This document shows, in pieces, positions 31,081 through 46,157 of a stretch of DNA of 64,000 nt; position 1 is the stretch's first letter; every line of letters starts with the position of its first letter. Origin of the DNA: an uncultured Pelagibacteraceae bacterium (GTDB lineage: Bacteria; Pseudomonadota; Alphaproteobacteria; Pelagibacterales; Pelagibacteraceae); the NCBI GenBank assembly GCA_902533445.1, contig CACALX010000003.1, positions 71,111 through 135,110 of the forward strand, in the 5' to 3' direction. A program made the position numbers and the translations under genes. The notes under the pieces are model-generated. The model was not told the DNA's origin, searched no databases, and worked only from the letters and a program-made list of their open reading frames with translations.

Positions 31081-32148
31081 ATGTCAGACATAAAAAATAT
31101 TAGAGATCAATTTGTATCAAAGCTTAAAAATGAACTAAGCTTAGATGATATCAATTCAATCAAAACAGAGTTATTTGGAAAAAATGGTCAAATTTCATCT
31201 TTATTCAAAACTGTAGGAACAATACCAGAGTCTGATAGAAAAACTTTTGCAGCAGACTTAAATAAAATAAAAATTGAACTGCAATCTTTAATTTCGGGAA
31301 AGATTAAAGAGATAGAAACAAATGAAATTAATCAAAAACTTGAAAAAGAAAAAGTTGATATAACTTTACCCGGAAGACCTTTTGTTAGAGGAAAAATTCA
31401 TCCTGTATCTCAAACGATAGATGAGATTTCATCTATATTTTCAGAAATAGGTTTTAGTGTTGAAGAAGGACCAGATGTAGAAAATGAATATAATAATTTT
31501 ACTGCACTAAACACTCCAGATAATCACCCAGCTCGTGACATGCACGATACTTTTTATTTAGATGAAAATAAGGAAGTTTTGTTAAGAACGCATACTTCAC
31601 CAGTTCAAATTAGAACTATGTTAAAGGATAAACCACCATTTAAAATTATTGCTCCAGGTAGAACATATAGATCAGATAGTGATCAAACACATGCGCCAAT
31701 GTTCCATCAGGTTGAGGGCCTTCATATAGATAAAGATATTAACATGGGTCATTTAAAGGGTTGTTTAAATTATTTCATTAAAGAGTTCTTTGAAGTGAAA
31801 AAAATCAAAATGAGATTTAGACCAAGTCATTTCCCTTTTACAGAACCATCTGCAGAAGTAGATATTGGTTACGAAATTAAAGATGGTAAAATTGTTATAG
31901 GAGAAGGGGATCAGTGGCTTGAAATTTTAGGATGTGGAATGGTTCATCCAAACGTTTTAAAAAATGTCAAAGTAGATCCTGGTAAATACCAAGGATATGC
32001 ATTTGGTATAGGTATAGACCGGTTAGCTATGCTAAAATATGGTATTAATGATTTAAGAGCTTTCTTCGACTGTGATTATAGATGGTTAAATCACTTTGGA
32101 TTTGATCCACTAGATGTACCCACAAATTATAGAGGTCTAAGTCGATGA
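31081..32148 (+). CDS. pheS: Phenylalanyl-tRNA synthetase alpha
   Basis: [39 protein letters not shown]. Confidence 0.98.
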   Translation: MSDIKNIRDQFVSKLKNELSLDDINSIKTELFGKNGQISSLFKTVGTIPESDRKTFAADLNKIKIELQSLISGKIKEIETNEINQKLEKEKVDITLPGRPFVRGKIHPVSQTIDEISSIFSEIGFSVEEGPDVENEYNNFTALNTPDNHPARDMHDTFYLDENKEVLLRTHTSPVQIRTMLKDKPPFKIIAPGRTYRSDSDQTHAPMFHQVEGLHIDKDINMGHLKGCLNYFIKEFFEVKKIKMRFRPSHFPFTEPSAEVDIGYEIKDGKIVIGEGDQWLEILGCGMVHPNVLKNVKVDPGKYQGYAFGIGIDRLAMLKYGINDLRAFFDCDYRWLNHFGFDPLDVPTNYRGLSR

Positions 32149-34553
32149 AAATAACATTTGATTGGTTGAAAGATCATTTATCTGTAAGTGCTAAGGAAGA
32201 GAAGTTACTTGAGAAATTAACTGATATTGGACTTGAAGTTGAAAGTGTTGAAAATTTATCTGAAGGTTTAGATTTATTCAAAGTAGCAAAAATTTTAAAA
32301 ACCGAAAAACATCCTAATGCAGACCGCTTAAAAATTTGTGATGTTGATGTGGGTGAAAAAGAAATTAAAAAGGTTGTATGTGGTGCACCAAATGCTAGAG
32401 AGGGTTTGATTACTGTTTATGCTCCTCCTGGTGCAGTTATTCCAAAAAATAAAACTAAATTAGTTATAGCAAAAATTAGAGATGTTACATCTTATGGTAT
32501 GCTTTGTTCTGAATCTGAACTAAATTTGTCTGAGGAAAGTGATGGAATTACTGAGCTTTCATCCTCAAAATACAACAAAAGTATTGGAAAATGTTTTTTT
32601 ACTCAATCTAGTTCTAATTTGATTGATTTATCAATCACACCTAACAGACCGGACTGTCTTGGTGTTAGAGGAATAGCTAGAGATTTAGCAGCTTCAGGCT
32701 TTGGTAAATTAAAACAGACTAAAGAACAAAAAATAAAATCGAAAAAATCTCAAACATTAAAAGTAAAAATTACAAACGAAAAAAACCAAGGATGTTTTTC
32801 TTTTGGAAGCTGTTTGGTAACAAATGTAAAAAATACTGAAAGTCCAAAGTGGTTAAAGGATAAATTAATTTCTATAGGTCAAAAACCTATTTCAGCAATT
32901 GTTGATATTACAAATTATGTAATGATTGATATTAATCGTCCATTACATGCATATGATGCTGATAAAATTGAAAAAGGTATAATTGTTAGAAACTCAAAAT
33001 CTGGTGAAGAGTTTACAGCCTTAGATAACAAAACCTATAAACTTGAAGATGATATGTGTGTAATTACTGATAATAAAGGTGTTTTAGGACTAGGTGGTAT
33101 CATCGGAGGCACAAGATCTGGAACAGAATTGGATACACAAAATGTTTTAATTGAGTCAGCATATTTTGATCCAAGATCAATTAGAAGAACAGCAAAAAGG
33201 TTAAATATAGATACAGATGCAAAATTTAGATTTGAAAGAGGAATAGACCAATTGTCAATCGAAGAAGGTTTAAATAAAGCAGCATTTTTAATTAAAGAAA
33301 TTTGTGGTGGTGAAATTAGTAAGATTGATATTCAAAAAATTAGTACATTTAAAAATCAAATAATTAAATTTGATCCAAATTCATTTGAAAAAGTTACTGG
33401 TTTTAAAATTTTAACAAAAGATATGTTAAAAATTTTAGATAACTTAGGTTTTACATGCAAAAAAGATAAAAAAGTTTTTAAATTAACTATACCGTCCTGG
33501 AGACCAGATATTACTCAGGAAATAGATGTTGTTGAAGAATTGGTAAGAATAGTTGGGTATGATAAGATAAGGATAGAAGAACCAATCAAAGAGAGAAAAA
33601 AATCTACTTTAACACAAACTCAAAAATTGTTTCATTTTCTTCAAAGATCCGTTGCTTCAAAAGGTTATTTAGAAGCAATTACTTGGTCTTTCACAGATGC
33701 AAAATATAATGATCATTTTAAAGGACAAAATGATGAATTAAAAATTGTGAACCCTATAAGTTCAGAATTAGGAGTTTTAAGAAATTCAATATTTTCAAAT
33801 TTAATTATGTATATGAGCAAAAATATAGATAGAGGAATTAAAGATTTATCTATTTTTGAAATTGGGCCAACATTTTTTGGAAAACTACCTGGTGAACAAA
33901 ATATAGTAGTTTGTGGTCTAGCAGCTGGAAAAAAATCTCGTCTTTCCTGGTTAGAAAAAGAGAGAAATGTTGATGTTTTTGATATCAAAAAAGATGTGGT
34001 TCAAACTTTAGTTGAAGCAGGTTATGACACTGAAAAATTTTTTATTGATGATGAAACTCCTGATTATTATCATCCGGGAAAATCAGGTAGATTGTTTTTA
34101 AATAGAGGTAAAGAAAGTGTAGCTGCATACTTTGGCGAAATTCATCCAAATATCATTAAGCAAATAGATATGAAAACTGAGTCGCTAGTAGGTTTTGAAA
34201 TATTTCTTGATAATTTAAAATTACCAAAAAAATCATTAAAAGATCAAAAAACAAAATATTCTGTTTCAGATTATCAAAAGTCAGAAAGGGATTTTGCATT
34301 TATAGTTGATAAGAAAATTAAAGTTCAAGATTTGGTAAATGTTATATCAAATGTTGATAAAAATTTGATTTCTAATATTAAAGTTTTTGATGTTTATGAG
34401 GGTGATAATATTCCTGAAAACCAAAAATCAATTGCAATCAGTGTTACTATTCAATCTCAAGACAAAACTCTTAAAGATGCTGATTTAGATCAAATTACTA
34501 AATTAATTATAGAAACAGTCGAAAATAAAATTGGCGCTAAAATTCGATCCTAA
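32145..34553 (+). CDS. pheT: Phenylalanyl-tRNA synthetase beta
   Basis: [41 protein letters not shown]. Confidence 0.97.
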   Translation: MKITFDWLKDHLSVSAKEEKLLEKLTDIGLEVESVENLSEGLDLFKVAKILKTEKHPNADRLKICDVDVGEKEIKKVVCGAPNAREGLITVYAPPGAVIPKNKTKLVIAKIRDVTSYGMLCSESELNLSEESDGITELSSSKYNKSIGKCFFTQSSSNLIDLSITPNRPDCLGVRGIARDLAASGFGKLKQTKEQKIKSKKSQTLKVKITNEKNQGCFSFGSCLVTNVKNTESPKWLKDKLISIGQKPISAIVDITNYVMIDINRPLHAYDADKIEKGIIVRNSKSGEEFTALDNKTYKLEDDMCVITDNKGVLGLGGIIGGTRSGTELDTQNVLIESAYFDPRSIRRTAKRLNIDTDAKFRFERGIDQLSIEEGLNKAAFLIKEICGGEISKIDIQKISTFKNQIIKFDPNSFEKVTGFKILTKDMLKILDNLGFTCKKDKKVFKLTIPSWRPDITQEIDVVEELVRIVGYDKIRIEEPIKERKKSTLTQTQKLFHFLQRSVASKGYLEAITWSFTDAKYNDHFKGQNDELKIVNPISSELGVLRNSIFSNLIMYMSKNIDRGIKDLSIFEIGPTFFGKLPGEQNIVVCGLAAGKKSRLSWLEKERNVDVFDIKKDVVQTLVEAGYDTEKFFIDDETPDYYHPGKSGRLFLNRGKESVAAYFGEIHPNIIKQIDMKTESLVGFEIFLDNLKLPKKSLKDQKTKYSVSDYQKSERDFAFIVDKKIKVQDLVNVISNVDKNLISNIKVFDVYEGDNIPENQKSIAISVTIQSQDKTLKDADLDQITKLIIETVENKIGAKIRS

Positions 34554-34558
34554 ATCCA

Positions 34559-36367
34559 ATGAGTTCAATCGATAATATAAGAAATTTTGCAATCATTGCG
34601 CACATTGATCATGGAAAATCTACTATTGCAGATAGAATAATTCATAGTTGTGGTGGCCTGACTGAAAGAGAGATGAAAGCTCAAGTTTTAGATTCAATGG
34701 ATATTGAACGAGAGAGAGGTATCACCATTAAAGCCCAAACAGTAAAGCTAAATTATAAAGCTAAAGACGGAAAAGAATATATTTTAAATATTATAGATAC
34801 ACCAGGCCATGTAGATTTTAGCTATGAGGTAAGCAGATCATTATATGCCTGTGAAGGTTCAATTTTGATTGTGGATAGTACTCAAGGAGTTGAGGCTCAA
34901 ACTTTAGCAAACGTTTACCAGGCATTAGATACAAATCATGAAATTGTCCCAGTTTTAAATAAAGTGGATTTACCAGCTTCAGATTTAGAAAGAACAAAAA
35001 AACAAATCGAGGAAGTTATTGGGATAGATACTGAAAATGCTATTCCTTGTTCTGGAAAAACTGGTGAGGGAATAGGAGATATTTTAGAACAAATTATAAC
35101 GACTTTACCAGCCCCAAAAGGGGAAAGTTCATCAGATTTAAAATGTTTATTAGTTGATAGTTGGTACGATACTTATTTGGGTGTTGTCATATTAGTTAGA
35201 GTTATAGACGGCAAACTTTCGAAACATATGAGGATCAAAATGATGTCTACAAATCAAGAATATATCGTAGAAAAAGTTGGTGTTTTTACCCCCAAGCCAG
35301 TTGATATTAATGAATTAAAAACAGGAGAAATAGGATTTATCACAACAGGAATAAAAGTGTTATCAGAAACAAAAGTTGGAGATACAATTTGTGATGCAAC
35401 AAAACCATTAAATGAAGCTTTACCAGGTTTTAAACCAAGTAAACCAGTGGTATTTTGTGGATTATTTCCTGTAGATAGCTCAGAGTTTCAAAAATTGAAA
35501 GATGGTTTAGCAAAGTTACAATTAAATGATGCGAGCTTTTCTTTTGAACCAGAGTCATCTTCAGCTTTAGGTTTAGGATTTAGATGTGGGTTTCTAGGTT
35601 TACTTCATCTAGAAATAATAACAGAACGACTTGAGAGAGAATTTGATGTTAATTTATTAACAACAACACCAGGAGTAGTTTATAAAGTTCATTTGAATAA
35701 TGGTGATACAATGGATTTACAAAATCCATCTAGTTTACCAGATCCTACTCTAATAAAGTATATTGAAGAGCCTTGGATAAAGGCAACTATCATTACGCCA
35801 GATCAGTACTTAGGTTCAATAATTAAAATGTGTCAGGACAAGAGAGGGATACAAACTAACCTAAGCTATTCTGGTAATAGAGCAGTAGTAAATTATGAAC
35901 TTCCTTTAAATGAAGTTGTGTTTGATTTTAACGATAGACTTAAGTCTATGACAAGTGGATACGCAAGTTTTGATTATGAAATAATTGAGCATAGAGAAGG
36001 CGATCTAGTAAAACTTGGTATTTTAGTGAATGGTGAACCTGTTGATGCTTTAGCTATGATGATACATAAAGATTTTGCTCAAAAAACTGGGAGAGAAGTT
36101 TGTGAAAAATTAAAAGACTTAATTCCAAGACATAATTTTATGATTCCTGTCCAAGCTGCAATAGGAGGAAAAATTATTGCTAGAGAAACTATTAAAGGGT
36201 TTAAAAAAGATGTTTTGACAAAAATTCACGGTGGTGGAGCTACAGATAGAAAAAGAAAATTATTAGAAAAACAAAAAAAAGGTAAAGCTAGATCAAAACA
36301 ATTTGGAAGGGTGGAAATACCACAAGAGGCATTTATTGGTGTTCTTAAAATTTCAAAAGAAAAATAA
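34559..36367 (+). CDS. lepA: Elongation factor 4
   Basis: [33 protein letters not shown]-terminal [32 protein letters not shown]. Confidence 0.98.
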   Translation: MSSIDNIRNFAIIAHIDHGKSTIADRIIHSCGGLTEREMKAQVLDSMDIERERGITIKAQTVKLNYKAKDGKEYILNIIDTPGHVDFSYEVSRSLYACEGSILIVDSTQGVEAQTLANVYQALDTNHEIVPVLNKVDLPASDLERTKKQIEEVIGIDTENAIPCSGKTGEGIGDILEQIITTLPAPKGESSSDLKCLLVDSWYDTYLGVVILVRVIDGKLSKHMRIKMMSTNQEYIVEKVGVFTPKPVDINELKTGEIGFITTGIKVLSETKVGDTICDATKPLNEALPGFKPSKPVVFCGLFPVDSSEFQKLKDGLAKLQLNDASFSFEPESSSALGLGFRCGFLGLLHLEIITERLEREFDVNLLTTTPGVVYKVHLNNGDTMDLQNPSSLPDPTLIKYIEEPWIKATIITPDQYLGSIIKMCQDKRGIQTNLSYSGNRAVVNYELPLNEVVFDFNDRLKSMTSGYASFDYEIIEHREGDLVKLGILVNGEPVDALAMMIHKDFAQKTGREVCEKLKDLIPRHNFMIPVQAAIGGKIIARETIKGFKKDVLTKIHGGGATDRKRKLLEKQKKGKARSKQFGRVEIPQEAFIGVLKISKEK

Positions 36368-36369
36368 CT

Positions 36370-36459
36370 GGAGAGGTGGCCGAGTGGTTGAAGGCGCACG
36401 CTTGGAAAGCGTGTAAAGGAGAAATTCTTTCATGGGTTCGAATCCCATTCTCTCCGCCA
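36370..36459 (+). tRNA. tRNA-Ser (anticodon GGA), CCA encoded
   Basis: Acceptor GGAGAGG/TCTCTCC, anticodon CACGC-TTGGAAA-GCGTG, long variable arm, canonical T-loop TTCGAAT. Confidence 0.97.
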
Positions 36460-36462
36460 TAA

Positions 36463-37239
36463 TTAAAAATTTTTATAAAAAAAATTAGATCTATTTTTTA
36501 CCTCAAAAATTTTTTTGTAATTCATAGATAGTAAATAATTATTAACTGATTGAAAATTTTTTTCAAAAATTTCAATTTGTAAAATACATTTGTTGTTTAC
36601 GAGAGTCTTATTTATACCCTCTAAAACATTTAATTCATGCCCCTCTACATCAATTTTTAATGATAGTTTTTCATCTTTTAAATTTAAATACTCATCACCA
36701 ATTTTAAAATCTGCAAAAAAACTGTTATGATTTTTTAAATTAGTATCATTATTCGTTACACCCGCTCCACCAGTTTGGTGATATCCAAATTTAACCATTG
36801 TTTGCATCTTTAGCTTCTTTGATACATTAGATAATCCAAAATTATTTAAATTAATTTTTTTTGATAAATCAGAATTTATATCTAATGATTTTGAAAATTT
36901 ATAAAAAGCCTCTTTGTTAGGCTCAAAGGCTATAACGGAAATATTTTCGATATTTTTTCCAATTGTTAAAGAATAGTAACCACAATTAGCCCCAACATCT
37001 AAAAAAAAATTAATTTTATAGATATTAATTTTTTCAATTAAATAATTAATTTCCAACCTTTCAAATTCATTGTGTAATATTAATTCTCTATCTATTGGAT
37101 CTAGAAAATCTAGAAACATTTTAGTATTTTTAATTTTAAAATAGCCTCTATTTTTTTTTAAAATTTTTAATAATCTAATCAGCACACTTGGTATAAGTCT
37201 TTTTAAAATTGGGAGTTTAAGTAGTTTTCTAAATATCAT
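36463..37239 (-). CDS. FkbM-family methyltransferase
   Basis: [52 protein letters not shown]. Confidence 0.88.
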   Translation of the reverse strand: MIFRKLLKLPILKRLIPSVLIRLLKILKKNRGYFKIKNTKMFLDFLDPIDRELILHNEFERLEINYLIEKINIYKINFFLDVGANCGYYSLTIGKNIENISVIAFEPNKEAFYKFSKSLDINSDLSKKINLNNFGLSNVSKKLKMQTMVKFGYHQTGGAGVTNNDTNLKNHNSFFADFKIGDEYLNLKDEKLSLKIDVEGHELNVLEGINKTLVNNKCILQIEIFEKNFQSVNNYLLSMNYKKIFEVKNRSNFFYKNF

Positions 37240-37383
37240 TAAAATATTTTCTTTTTACTAGTGAAATCATATATAAATGATTTGAGAACGTTAAATATGT
37301 AAAATCTCATTGTTTTTAAATGCATTTAAAAGCATTTTTTTGACAGAAGTTGTTATTTATCAACAATAATTATTAAAAAATGA

Positions 37384-39477
<2,094 letters not shown>

Positions 39478-39479
39478 AA

Positions 39480-40763
39480 ATGAAGTTTTTTGAAACTTCA
39501 AAACACCATTCATTCAAAAAATCTACTTATATTGCCTTAAGATGGATTGGAATAATAGGACAGTTAATTGCAGTTAATTTTGTATACTTTGTATTAGATT
39601 TTAAATTTGATTTTATAACTTCTAATCTAGTTATATTGGTTGGCATTATAAGTAATTTTTACTTAATTTTTATTTATAAAAAAACTCAATTATCAGACAG
39701 ATCAGCTTTCATTTTTTTAGTTATTGATATTTTGCAATTAGCTATTTTACTGTACTTGTCAGGTGGAATTCTTAATCCATTTGTTATTTTTATAATTATA
39801 CCAAGTGTATTTTCATCATCTAATTTAAGTTTTAGAACAAATACTTTACTTGTATTTTTATCTGCTTTTTCAATTATATTTTTAACTTTATATTCATCAG
39901 AATTACCTTTTCCACTTGGCGATCATCTTCATGCAAGTCCTTATTACTATTACTCTATCCCAATCGCTTTGATTATTGCTCTTGTTTTTTTAAATTATTT
40001 TGCAATGACATTTGGAACTCAGTCTAGGTTAAGAAAAGAAGCTCTTACGAAAATGGAAGAAGTAATGGCTAAGGAACATGAGCTTTTATCTTTAGGTGGT
40101 CAAGCAGCTGCAGCTGCTCATTCATTGGGTACACCACTTTCTACGATAAAAATAATTACCCAAGAATTACTAAAACAATTTGGGGGTAATAAAGATGTAG
40201 AAAAAGATATCAATTTATTATCAAGTCAGGTTGAAAGATGTAATGAAATATTAAAAAAATTAACATTAAATCCAGATGAAGAAGATGAATTTATTGATAA
40301 GGATATTTCAATTAGAGATTATTTAAATGAAATTTTAAATTCATTTAAAGAAATAAGTACAAAGAACTTTATCTTTAATTTTGATCAAGACTCTAATTCA
40401 AAAAAAATAGTTAAATCTATAGAAATTGTCTATGGACTAAGAAATTTCCTTGGTAATGCTAATAAATTTTCTGGTGAAAATATTTTTATAAATTTAAAGA
40501 GTGATAGTGAATTTACTGAAATAAGTATTGAGGATGATGGTCCCGGTTATCCAAAAGATATTTTGTCAAAAATAGGAGAACCATATTTAAAATCAAATAA
40601 CCCTCAAGATAAATCAAAAACAGGACTTGGTTTAGGTTTGTTTATAGGAAAAACATTGTTAGAAAAAAATTTTGCTTCTGTAATATGTAGAAACTCTAAA
40701 ACAAGATCTGGAGCTGAAGTGATAATTAAATGGAGAAATAAAGATTTATTTAATATTCAATGA
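39480..40763 (+). CDS. regB: RegB/PrrB/ActS-type redox sensor histidine kinase
   Basis: GGILNPF (RegB quinone-motif-like), [20 protein letters not shown]-box, [13 protein letters not shown] (RegB-like Cys), [13 protein letters not shown]. Confidence 0.88.
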   Translation: MKFFETSKHHSFKKSTYIALRWIGIIGQLIAVNFVYFVLDFKFDFITSNLVILVGIISNFYLIFIYKKTQLSDRSAFIFLVIDILQLAILLYLSGGILNPFVIFIIIPSVFSSSNLSFRTNTLLVFLSAFSIIFLTLYSSELPFPLGDHLHASPYYYYSIPIALIIALVFLNYFAMTFGTQSRLRKEALTKMEEVMAKEHELLSLGGQAAAAAHSLGTPLSTIKIITQELLKQFGGNKDVEKDINLLSSQVERCNEILKKLTLNPDEEDEFIDKDISIRDYLNEILNSFKEISTKNFIFNFDQDSNSKKIVKSIEIVYGLRNFLGNANKFSGENIFINLKSDSEFTEISIEDDGPGYPKDILSKIGEPYLKSNNPQDKSKTGLGLGLFIGKTLLEKNFASVICRNSKTRSGAEVIIKWRNKDLFNIQ

Positions 40764-42553
40764 AATTCTCTCTTTGTTTCGAATAAAGAGCTAAGTTGAG
40801 ATATCATCACATCACCTAATTCATTTACATCAGTAATTTTTATAGCTCTGTCGTAATACCTCGAAACGTCGTGGCCAATACCAATCGCTAAAATTTCAAT
40901 ATCAGATTTATTCTCAATAAATTTGACCATTTTCTTTAAATGTTTTTCTAAAAAGTCTCCTGAATTTACTGAAAGTGTTGAGTCATCAACTGGTGCTCCA
41001 TCAGAAATTACCATTAAAATTTTTCTTTCTTCTTTTCTTTTTTTAATCCGGTTGTATGCCCAAGATATAGCTTCTCCATCAATATTTTCTTTTAACAAAC
41101 CTTCTTTTAACATCAAACCTAAATTATTTTTTGCCTGTCTCCAATGTGTATCTGCACCTTTATAAATTATATGTCTTAGATCGTTAAGTCTACCAGGTGT
41201 TTTTGGTTTTGAATTTTTAGTCCAAAATTCTCTACTTTGTCCACCTTTCCAGTTTTTTGTTGTAAATCCTAAAATCTCTACTTTTACCGAACATCTTTCT
41301 AGTGTTCTTGACAGGATGTCTGCGCAGATAGCAGCAATCGTTATTGGTCTTCCTCGCATAGATCCAGAATTATCAATAAGCAAAGTTACTACTGTGTCTT
41401 TAAAGTCTAGATCTTTTTCTTTTTTAAATGACAAAGAGTTATATGGATCCATTATTATTCTTGGTAACTTTGAACTATCAAGCAAGCCTTCTTCTAGATC
41501 AAATTCCCAAGCTCTATTTTGCTTTGCTAGTAATTGTCTTTGAAGTTTATTAGCTAATTTAGTAATTATATCTTGGAAACCAACTAACTGTTGATCTAAA
41601 TTTTTTCTAAGTTTAGTAGCCTCATCTGCATTTTCTAGATTTTCAGCTTTAACAACTTCATCGTATTGTGTAGTAAATATTTTGTAATCAAGATTTGCAT
41701 TATCAATTTTTTTTTGAATTACCTGCTCAGAGTTTTGCTCATTAGACTCAACATCAGACAACTGATCATCCAAATTAAACTCGTCTATACTATAATCAGC
41801 ATCAACAGATGCCTCTGTTTGCTGTTCATCATTTTCATCTTTACTATCTTGATTATCTTTATTTTGGTCATCATTTGAGGGATTTTCTTGACCCTGATCT
41901 TGATTTTCTTCTTCTTGGTCTTCCTCATCACTTTGAAAAATATCCATTTCCTCTAGTATTTCGGAAAATTTAGAGCTGTATGTATTTTGATTTTCTAAAT
42001 TATTTAATAAAAATTCTTTATGTTTTTTAATTGATTGCTCAAAATCTTTTTCCCAGAAATTAAGCATTCTAGATGTTAAAGGATTTAGGTCTATATTATG
42101 AAAATTTTTAAGCATATATAACTCAAATGCTTCAGCAACAGGAACGTCTTCCTTTTTTTTGAGCTGATCTTTTCTTTTACGATTAATTATTTGTGAATAG
42201 TTTTCAGAAAAATTTTTTTGAATTCCTTTCAACATTTTGCCTCCTAGGGCTTCATATCTAATCTTTTCAGCTATATTATATAAAGATTTAGAGGAAGCGT
42301 TAGAGGGCAAATTTTTTCTGTAAATTTTTTCATTAGAAAATCTTTTTTTAAGTGCTGTAGAGTCTGTTTCAGCCCTTAATTTTATAAAATCACTTGGACT
42401 AGTTAGATCATTTATTTCAAATGATGAAATATCTTTAGTCCTTTTATCTTCAGAAGATTTGTTGTTTATATCTATGTCGTCTGCGATAACCTTTGCTGTT
42501 GAAGATAAAGCAATTCTAAATTTTTCTTTTAAATTTGTTTCTTTATTGCTCAT
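40757..42553 (-). CDS. cobT: CobT-like VWA protein (cobaltochelatase CobT family)
   Basis: Acidic central region plus C-terminal [28 protein letters not shown] ... [16 protein letters not shown]. Confidence 0.88.
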   Translation of the reverse strand: MSNKETNLKEKFRIALSSTAKVIADDIDINNKSSEDKRTKDISSFEINDLTSPSDFIKLRAETDSTALKKRFSNEKIYRKNLPSNASSKSLYNIAEKIRYEALGGKMLKGIQKNFSENYSQIINRKRKDQLKKKEDVPVAEAFELYMLKNFHNIDLNPLTSRMLNFWEKDFEQSIKKHKEFLLNNLENQNTYSSKFSEILEEMDIFQSDEEDQEEENQDQGQENPSNDDQNKDNQDSKDENDEQQTEASVDADYSIDEFNLDDQLSDVESNEQNSEQVIQKKIDNANLDYKIFTTQYDEVVKAENLENADEATKLRKNLDQQLVGFQDIITKLANKLQRQLLAKQNRAWEFDLEEGLLDSSKLPRIIMDPYNSLSFKKEKDLDFKDTVVTLLIDNSGSMRGRPITIAAICADILSRTLERCSVKVEILGFTTKNWKGGQSREFWTKNSKPKTPGRLNDLRHIIYKGADTHWRQAKNNLGLMLKEGLLKENIDGEAISWAYNRIKKRKEERKILMVISDGAPVDDSTLSVNSGDFLEKHLKKMVKFIENKSDIEILAIGIGHDVSRYYDRAIKITDVNELGDVMISQLSSLFETKREFH

Positions 42554-43528
42554 TTAAATTTGAATATTGATCAAAGACTCAGGTAATTCTTCACCGAAAC
42601 ATCTTTGATAATATTCCGCGATTGTATTTTTCTCAATATCATCGCATTTATTTAAAAAAGTAACTCTAAAAGCATATCCAGTATCTTTAAAAATTTCAGA
42701 ATTTTCAGCCCAATGAAGAACTGTTCTTGGGCTCATTACAGTAGATATATCTCCAGCAATAAAACCTTTTCTAGTTAATGATGCTACTTTAATCATATTA
42801 GCAACTTTTTCTTTTCCCTTAGCATTATTTAAATTCTTATTCTTTGATAAAACTATATCCATTTCTCTATCTAGGCTTAGATAGTTTAATGTTGTTACAA
42901 TATTCCATCTATCCATTTGACCTTGGTTAATCTGCTGTGTTCCGTGATAAAGTCCAGTAGTATCACCAAGCCCAACTGTATTAGATGTAGCAAATAACCT
43001 GAAATACTTATTTTGACTAATTACTTTGTTTTTATCTAGTAGCGTGAAATTTCCTTCAGCCTCCAACACTCTTTGAATAACGAACATAACATCTGGTCTT
43101 CCAGCGTCATACTCATCAAATACTAAAGCAACTGGATTTTGAATTGACCATGGCAGAATACCCTCAATAAACTGTGTTACTTGCTTTCCATCTTTAAGGA
43201 CAATTGCATCCTTACCTATTAAATCTATTCGACTAACGTGACTGTCTAAATTTACTCGAATACAAGGCCAGTTTAATCTTGCAGCTATTTGCTCTATATG
43301 TGTTGATTTTCCAGTACCATGATATCCCTGAACCAATACTCTTTTATTGAACGCAAATCCTGAAATGATTGCAAGTGTAGTATCTCTATCAAATTTATAA
43401 TTTTTATCTATTTCAGGTACATATTCACTTCTTTTTGAAAAGGCATCCACTTCCATTTCGGAATCTATTCCAAAAGATTGTTTTAATGAAACTTTGATGT
43501 CAGGTTGAATGTTAAGATTTGGTGTCAA
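42554..43528 (-). CDS. cobS: CobS-like AAA+ ATPase (cobaltochelatase CobS family)
   Basis: [42 protein letters not shown]...[22 protein letters not shown]. Confidence 0.9.
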   Translation of the reverse strand: MTPNLNIQPDIKVSLKQSFGIDSEMEVDAFSKRSEYVPEIDKNYKFDRDTTLAIISGFAFNKRVLVQGYHGTGKSTHIEQIAARLNWPCIRVNLDSHVSRIDLIGKDAIVLKDGKQVTQFIEGILPWSIQNPVALVFDEYDAGRPDVMFVIQRVLEAEGNFTLLDKNKVISQNKYFRLFATSNTVGLGDTTGLYHGTQQINQGQMDRWNIVTTLNYLSLDREMDIVLSKNKNLNNAKGKEKVANMIKVASLTRKGFIAGDISTVMSPRTVLHWAENSEIFKDTGYAFRVTFLNKCDDIEKNTIAEYYQRCFGEELPESLINIQI

Positions 43529-44045
43529 TTTTTTCCCTATAAGTGTTTTTTAGCTGCGTGTAAGCTAAAGTTATCAGTTTTAATTTTTCCTCGTATTTTT
43601 TATTTCCGGCATTCATATCAGGGTGAAATTTTTTAACAAGCACTTTGAATTTTTCTTGTATTTTTTGCCACTTCAAACCCACAGATATTCCCAATATTCC
43701 AAATGCTTTAATATCTTTATGATCAAATTTAAATTGACGCATATGATTATAGTCTCCATTGAATTTATCTTTATCAAATTCATCTTTTAATGTTGTGTTC
43801 CATAGGACTTTAAAAAAATTATCTGAAGAACTAAAATTTTGAGTGGGTTTATGCCAAGTCATATCCGACTTTAAAAAATTGATTACTTGATTATCACTCA
43901 TCCCAGAAAAATAATTCCAGTTTTTGTTAAATTCTTTAACATGTTCTAGACAAAGCATTCTATATTTCCTGCTATTATCCTTCTCAATTGGTGCTCTGTA
44001 TTCACCAATTTCATTACAATTATTCCAGTCACAAATATTTTTCAT
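43512..44045 (-). CDS. J-domain (DnaJ-like) protein
   Basis: C-terminal J domain [32 protein letters not shown]. Start placed at [10 protein letters not shown]. Confidence 0.88.
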   Translation of the reverse strand: MKNICDWNNCNEIGEYRAPIEKDNSRKYRMLCLEHVKEFNKNWNYFSGMSDNQVINFLKSDMTWHKPTQNFSSSDNFFKVLWNTTLKDEFDKDKFNGDYNHMRQFKFDHKDIKAFGILGISVGLKWQKIQEKFKVLVKKFHPDMNAGNKKYEEKLKLITLAYTQLKNTYREKIDTKS

Positions 44046-44062
44046 GATATAATAATTACTAT

Positions 44063-44323
44063 ATGGATATAAATGAATTAATTGCAATTATAAAAAAAAA
44101 ATTATCAGATCAAATAAATATTCAAAGTATAGATATAGAAGATAAATCTTTTCTTCACAAAAATCACAAAGGTAATCAAGAAAGCAAATATCATTTAAAG
44201 TTAAATATAGTTTCTGATGAGTTAAAAAGTATGAACAGAATTGAAAGTAATAAAAAAATTTATAAAGTATTAGATAAAGAATTGAAAGAAACTATTCACT
44301 CAATTCAAATTCAACTATCTTAA
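44063..44323 (+). CDS. bolA: BolA-family protein
   Basis: Small BolA-like protein with HKGNQESKYHLKLNIVSDELKSMNRIESNKKIYKVLDKELKETIHSIQIQL. Confidence 0.85.
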   Translation: MDINELIAIIKKKLSDQINIQSIDIEDKSFLHKNHKGNQESKYHLKLNIVSDELKSMNRIESNKKIYKVLDKELKETIHSIQIQLS

Positions 44324-45418
44324 ATAATCATTAAAAAATTTTTTCAATCTTTCTTTTGGATATTCAATATTAATTTGTGGAGACCCAATTTTTTTTAAAA
44401 GCACCAAATTAATCTTTTGGGATTTATTTTTTTTATCCTTTGTCATGAAAAATAATATTTTATTTATATCTTTTTTTGTAAAAAATTTATTAACAGATAT
44501 TGCTAGATTTAAATTATTGATATGATTTAATATTAGGTTGTAATCACTTTTTTTAAGTATTTTTAAATTTAAACTAAATCTTAATGCTGTTTTTATACCT
44601 AGTATTACTGCTTCACCGTGATTTAACTTCTTATTGTAATTTAAGCTTGCTTCATAAGCATGGCCAAATGTATGTCCAAAATTTAAAACTTTTCTTAAAT
44701 TTTTTTCTTTCTCATCTTTTTCAACCACATTTTTTTTAATTTTACAGCTTTCATAAATTGCTTTTTCAATAAATGGAGAACTCAGTTTAGTAATTTTATT
44801 CACATTCTTATTTAAAAATTTAAAGAAATTTTTATCTCTTATCAGAGAATGTTTTAAAATTTCACCATATCCACAAACAATCTCTCTTTTTGGCAGCGAT
44901 TTAAGAAAATCAACATCGGATATAACTAAGTTTGGTTGATAAAAACTACCAATTAGGTTTTTTCCGTAATGTGAATTTATGCCAGTTTTGCCACCAATCG
45001 AAGAGTCAACTTGGGATAAAAGTGTTGTTGGTATATTTATAAATTTCATCCCTCTTTTAAAGATACTAGATGCAAAACCACTTATATCACCTGTAATACC
45101 CCCACCTATTGATATTATACAGTCATCTCTAGAAAAGTTTTTATTTAATAAAATTTCTAGGATCTTATTAATAATATTAAAGTTTTTATTGGCCTCACTG
45201 GCATTAAAAAAACATATATGTATTTTCTTTTTTTTTAATGAATTTTCTATTTTAACGATAAATTTTTTTGGTACATTTTTATCAACTACAAGAAGACATT
45301 GATTGAATGTTATGAAATTATTCTTAATTATTTTTGATAGGTTGGTAATTAAATTTGATCCAATTATTATTGGGTATTTTTGTGTTTTTGTTTCAATTTT
45401 TAATTTAATTGGTTTCAT
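44315..45418 (-). CDS. aroB: 3-dehydroquinate synthase
   Basis: GGGITGDISGFASSIFKRGMKFINIPTTLLSQVDSSIGGKTGIN, NFGHTFGHAYE, LNHGEAVILG. Confidence 0.97.
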   Translation of the reverse strand: MKPIKLKIETKTQKYPIIIGSNLITNLSKIIKNNFITFNQCLLVVDKNVPKKFIVKIENSLKKKKIHICFFNASEANKNFNIINKILEILLNKNFSRDDCIISIGGGITGDISGFASSIFKRGMKFINIPTTLLSQVDSSIGGKTGINSHYGKNLIGSFYQPNLVISDVDFLKSLPKREIVCGYGEILKHSLIRDKNFFKFLNKNVNKITKLSSPFIEKAIYESCKIKKNVVEKDEKEKNLRKVLNFGHTFGHAYEASLNYNKKLNHGEAVILGIKTALRFSLNLKILKKSDYNLILNHINNLNLAISVNKFFTKKDINKILFFMTKDKKNKSQKINLVLLKKIGSPQINIEYPKERLKKFFNDYLR

Positions 45419-45917
45419 AAATTTCTTTAATTTTGCTTACTATTTCATTTTTTGTAAGGTTATCACATTTGATTTCATATAAGGCTTTAGAATAAATGTT
45501 AGTTCGTTTTTTAATTAAATCAATTAAATCATTATCTGTAGCATTAATTGTTAAAGGTCTTTTTTTGCTATTTTTAATTCTTTCAACTAAAATTTTTTCA
45601 TTCCAATTTAACCAAAATGAATAATGATTTTTTAAAACTTCATTTCTAATATTTTTATTTGCAAAAGCACCTCCCCCAAGAGAGACAACTGTAGAACTAA
45701 GTTTTAATTTTTTAAGTGTGGTTTTTTCCTCAATTTTTCTAAAATATTCTTCTCCTTTTGTTTCAAATATTTTTCGAATTGTTGTATTTAAATTTTTCTC
45801 TATTTCTTTATCTACATCTACAAAATTTAATTTAAATTTTTTTGCTACTAAAGAGCCTATAGAACTCTTACCAGATCCCATCATACCTAGAAAAACTAGA
45901 TTTTTTTTTGATTTCAT
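45405..45917 (-). CDS. aroK: Shikimate kinase
   Basis: VFLGMMGSGKSSIGSLVAKKFKLNFVDVDKEIE, EEYFRKIEE, VSLGGGAFA. Confidence 0.95.
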   Translation of the reverse strand: MKSKKNLVFLGMMGSGKSSIGSLVAKKFKLNFVDVDKEIEKNLNTTIRKIFETKGEEYFRKIEEKTTLKKLKLSSTVVSLGGGAFANKNIRNEVLKNHYSFWLNWNEKILVERIKNSKKRPLTINATDNDLIDLIKKRTNIYSKALYEIKCDNLTKNEIVSKIKEIYETN

Positions 45918-45974
45918 AAGTTTAAATATTGAAAAAACACAAATATGTCTTAATTTGAAATTAACTAAAGTTAT

Positions 45975-46157
45975 ATGCAATTCAACAAAAATACAAGTTC
46001 AGGTAAAAAAAGTATGATCGGACTAGTTGTTAAATCTATTTTTGGACTAGTAATTGTTCTTGGCGTTGTTTTAATTCTCAATTCAATTGATTTTCCTGCT
46101 CCTAAAAAGGAAATTGAAAAAATTATTCCAAATGAAAATTTTAAAATTGTTAAGTAA
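45975..46157 (+). CDS. Small single-TM hypothetical protein
   Basis: 60 aa with basic N-terminus and TM segment IGLVVKSIFGLVIVLGVVLIL. Confidence 0.6.
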   Translation: MQFNKNTSSGKKSMIGLVVKSIFGLVIVLGVVLILNSIDFPAPKKEIEKIIPNENFKIVK

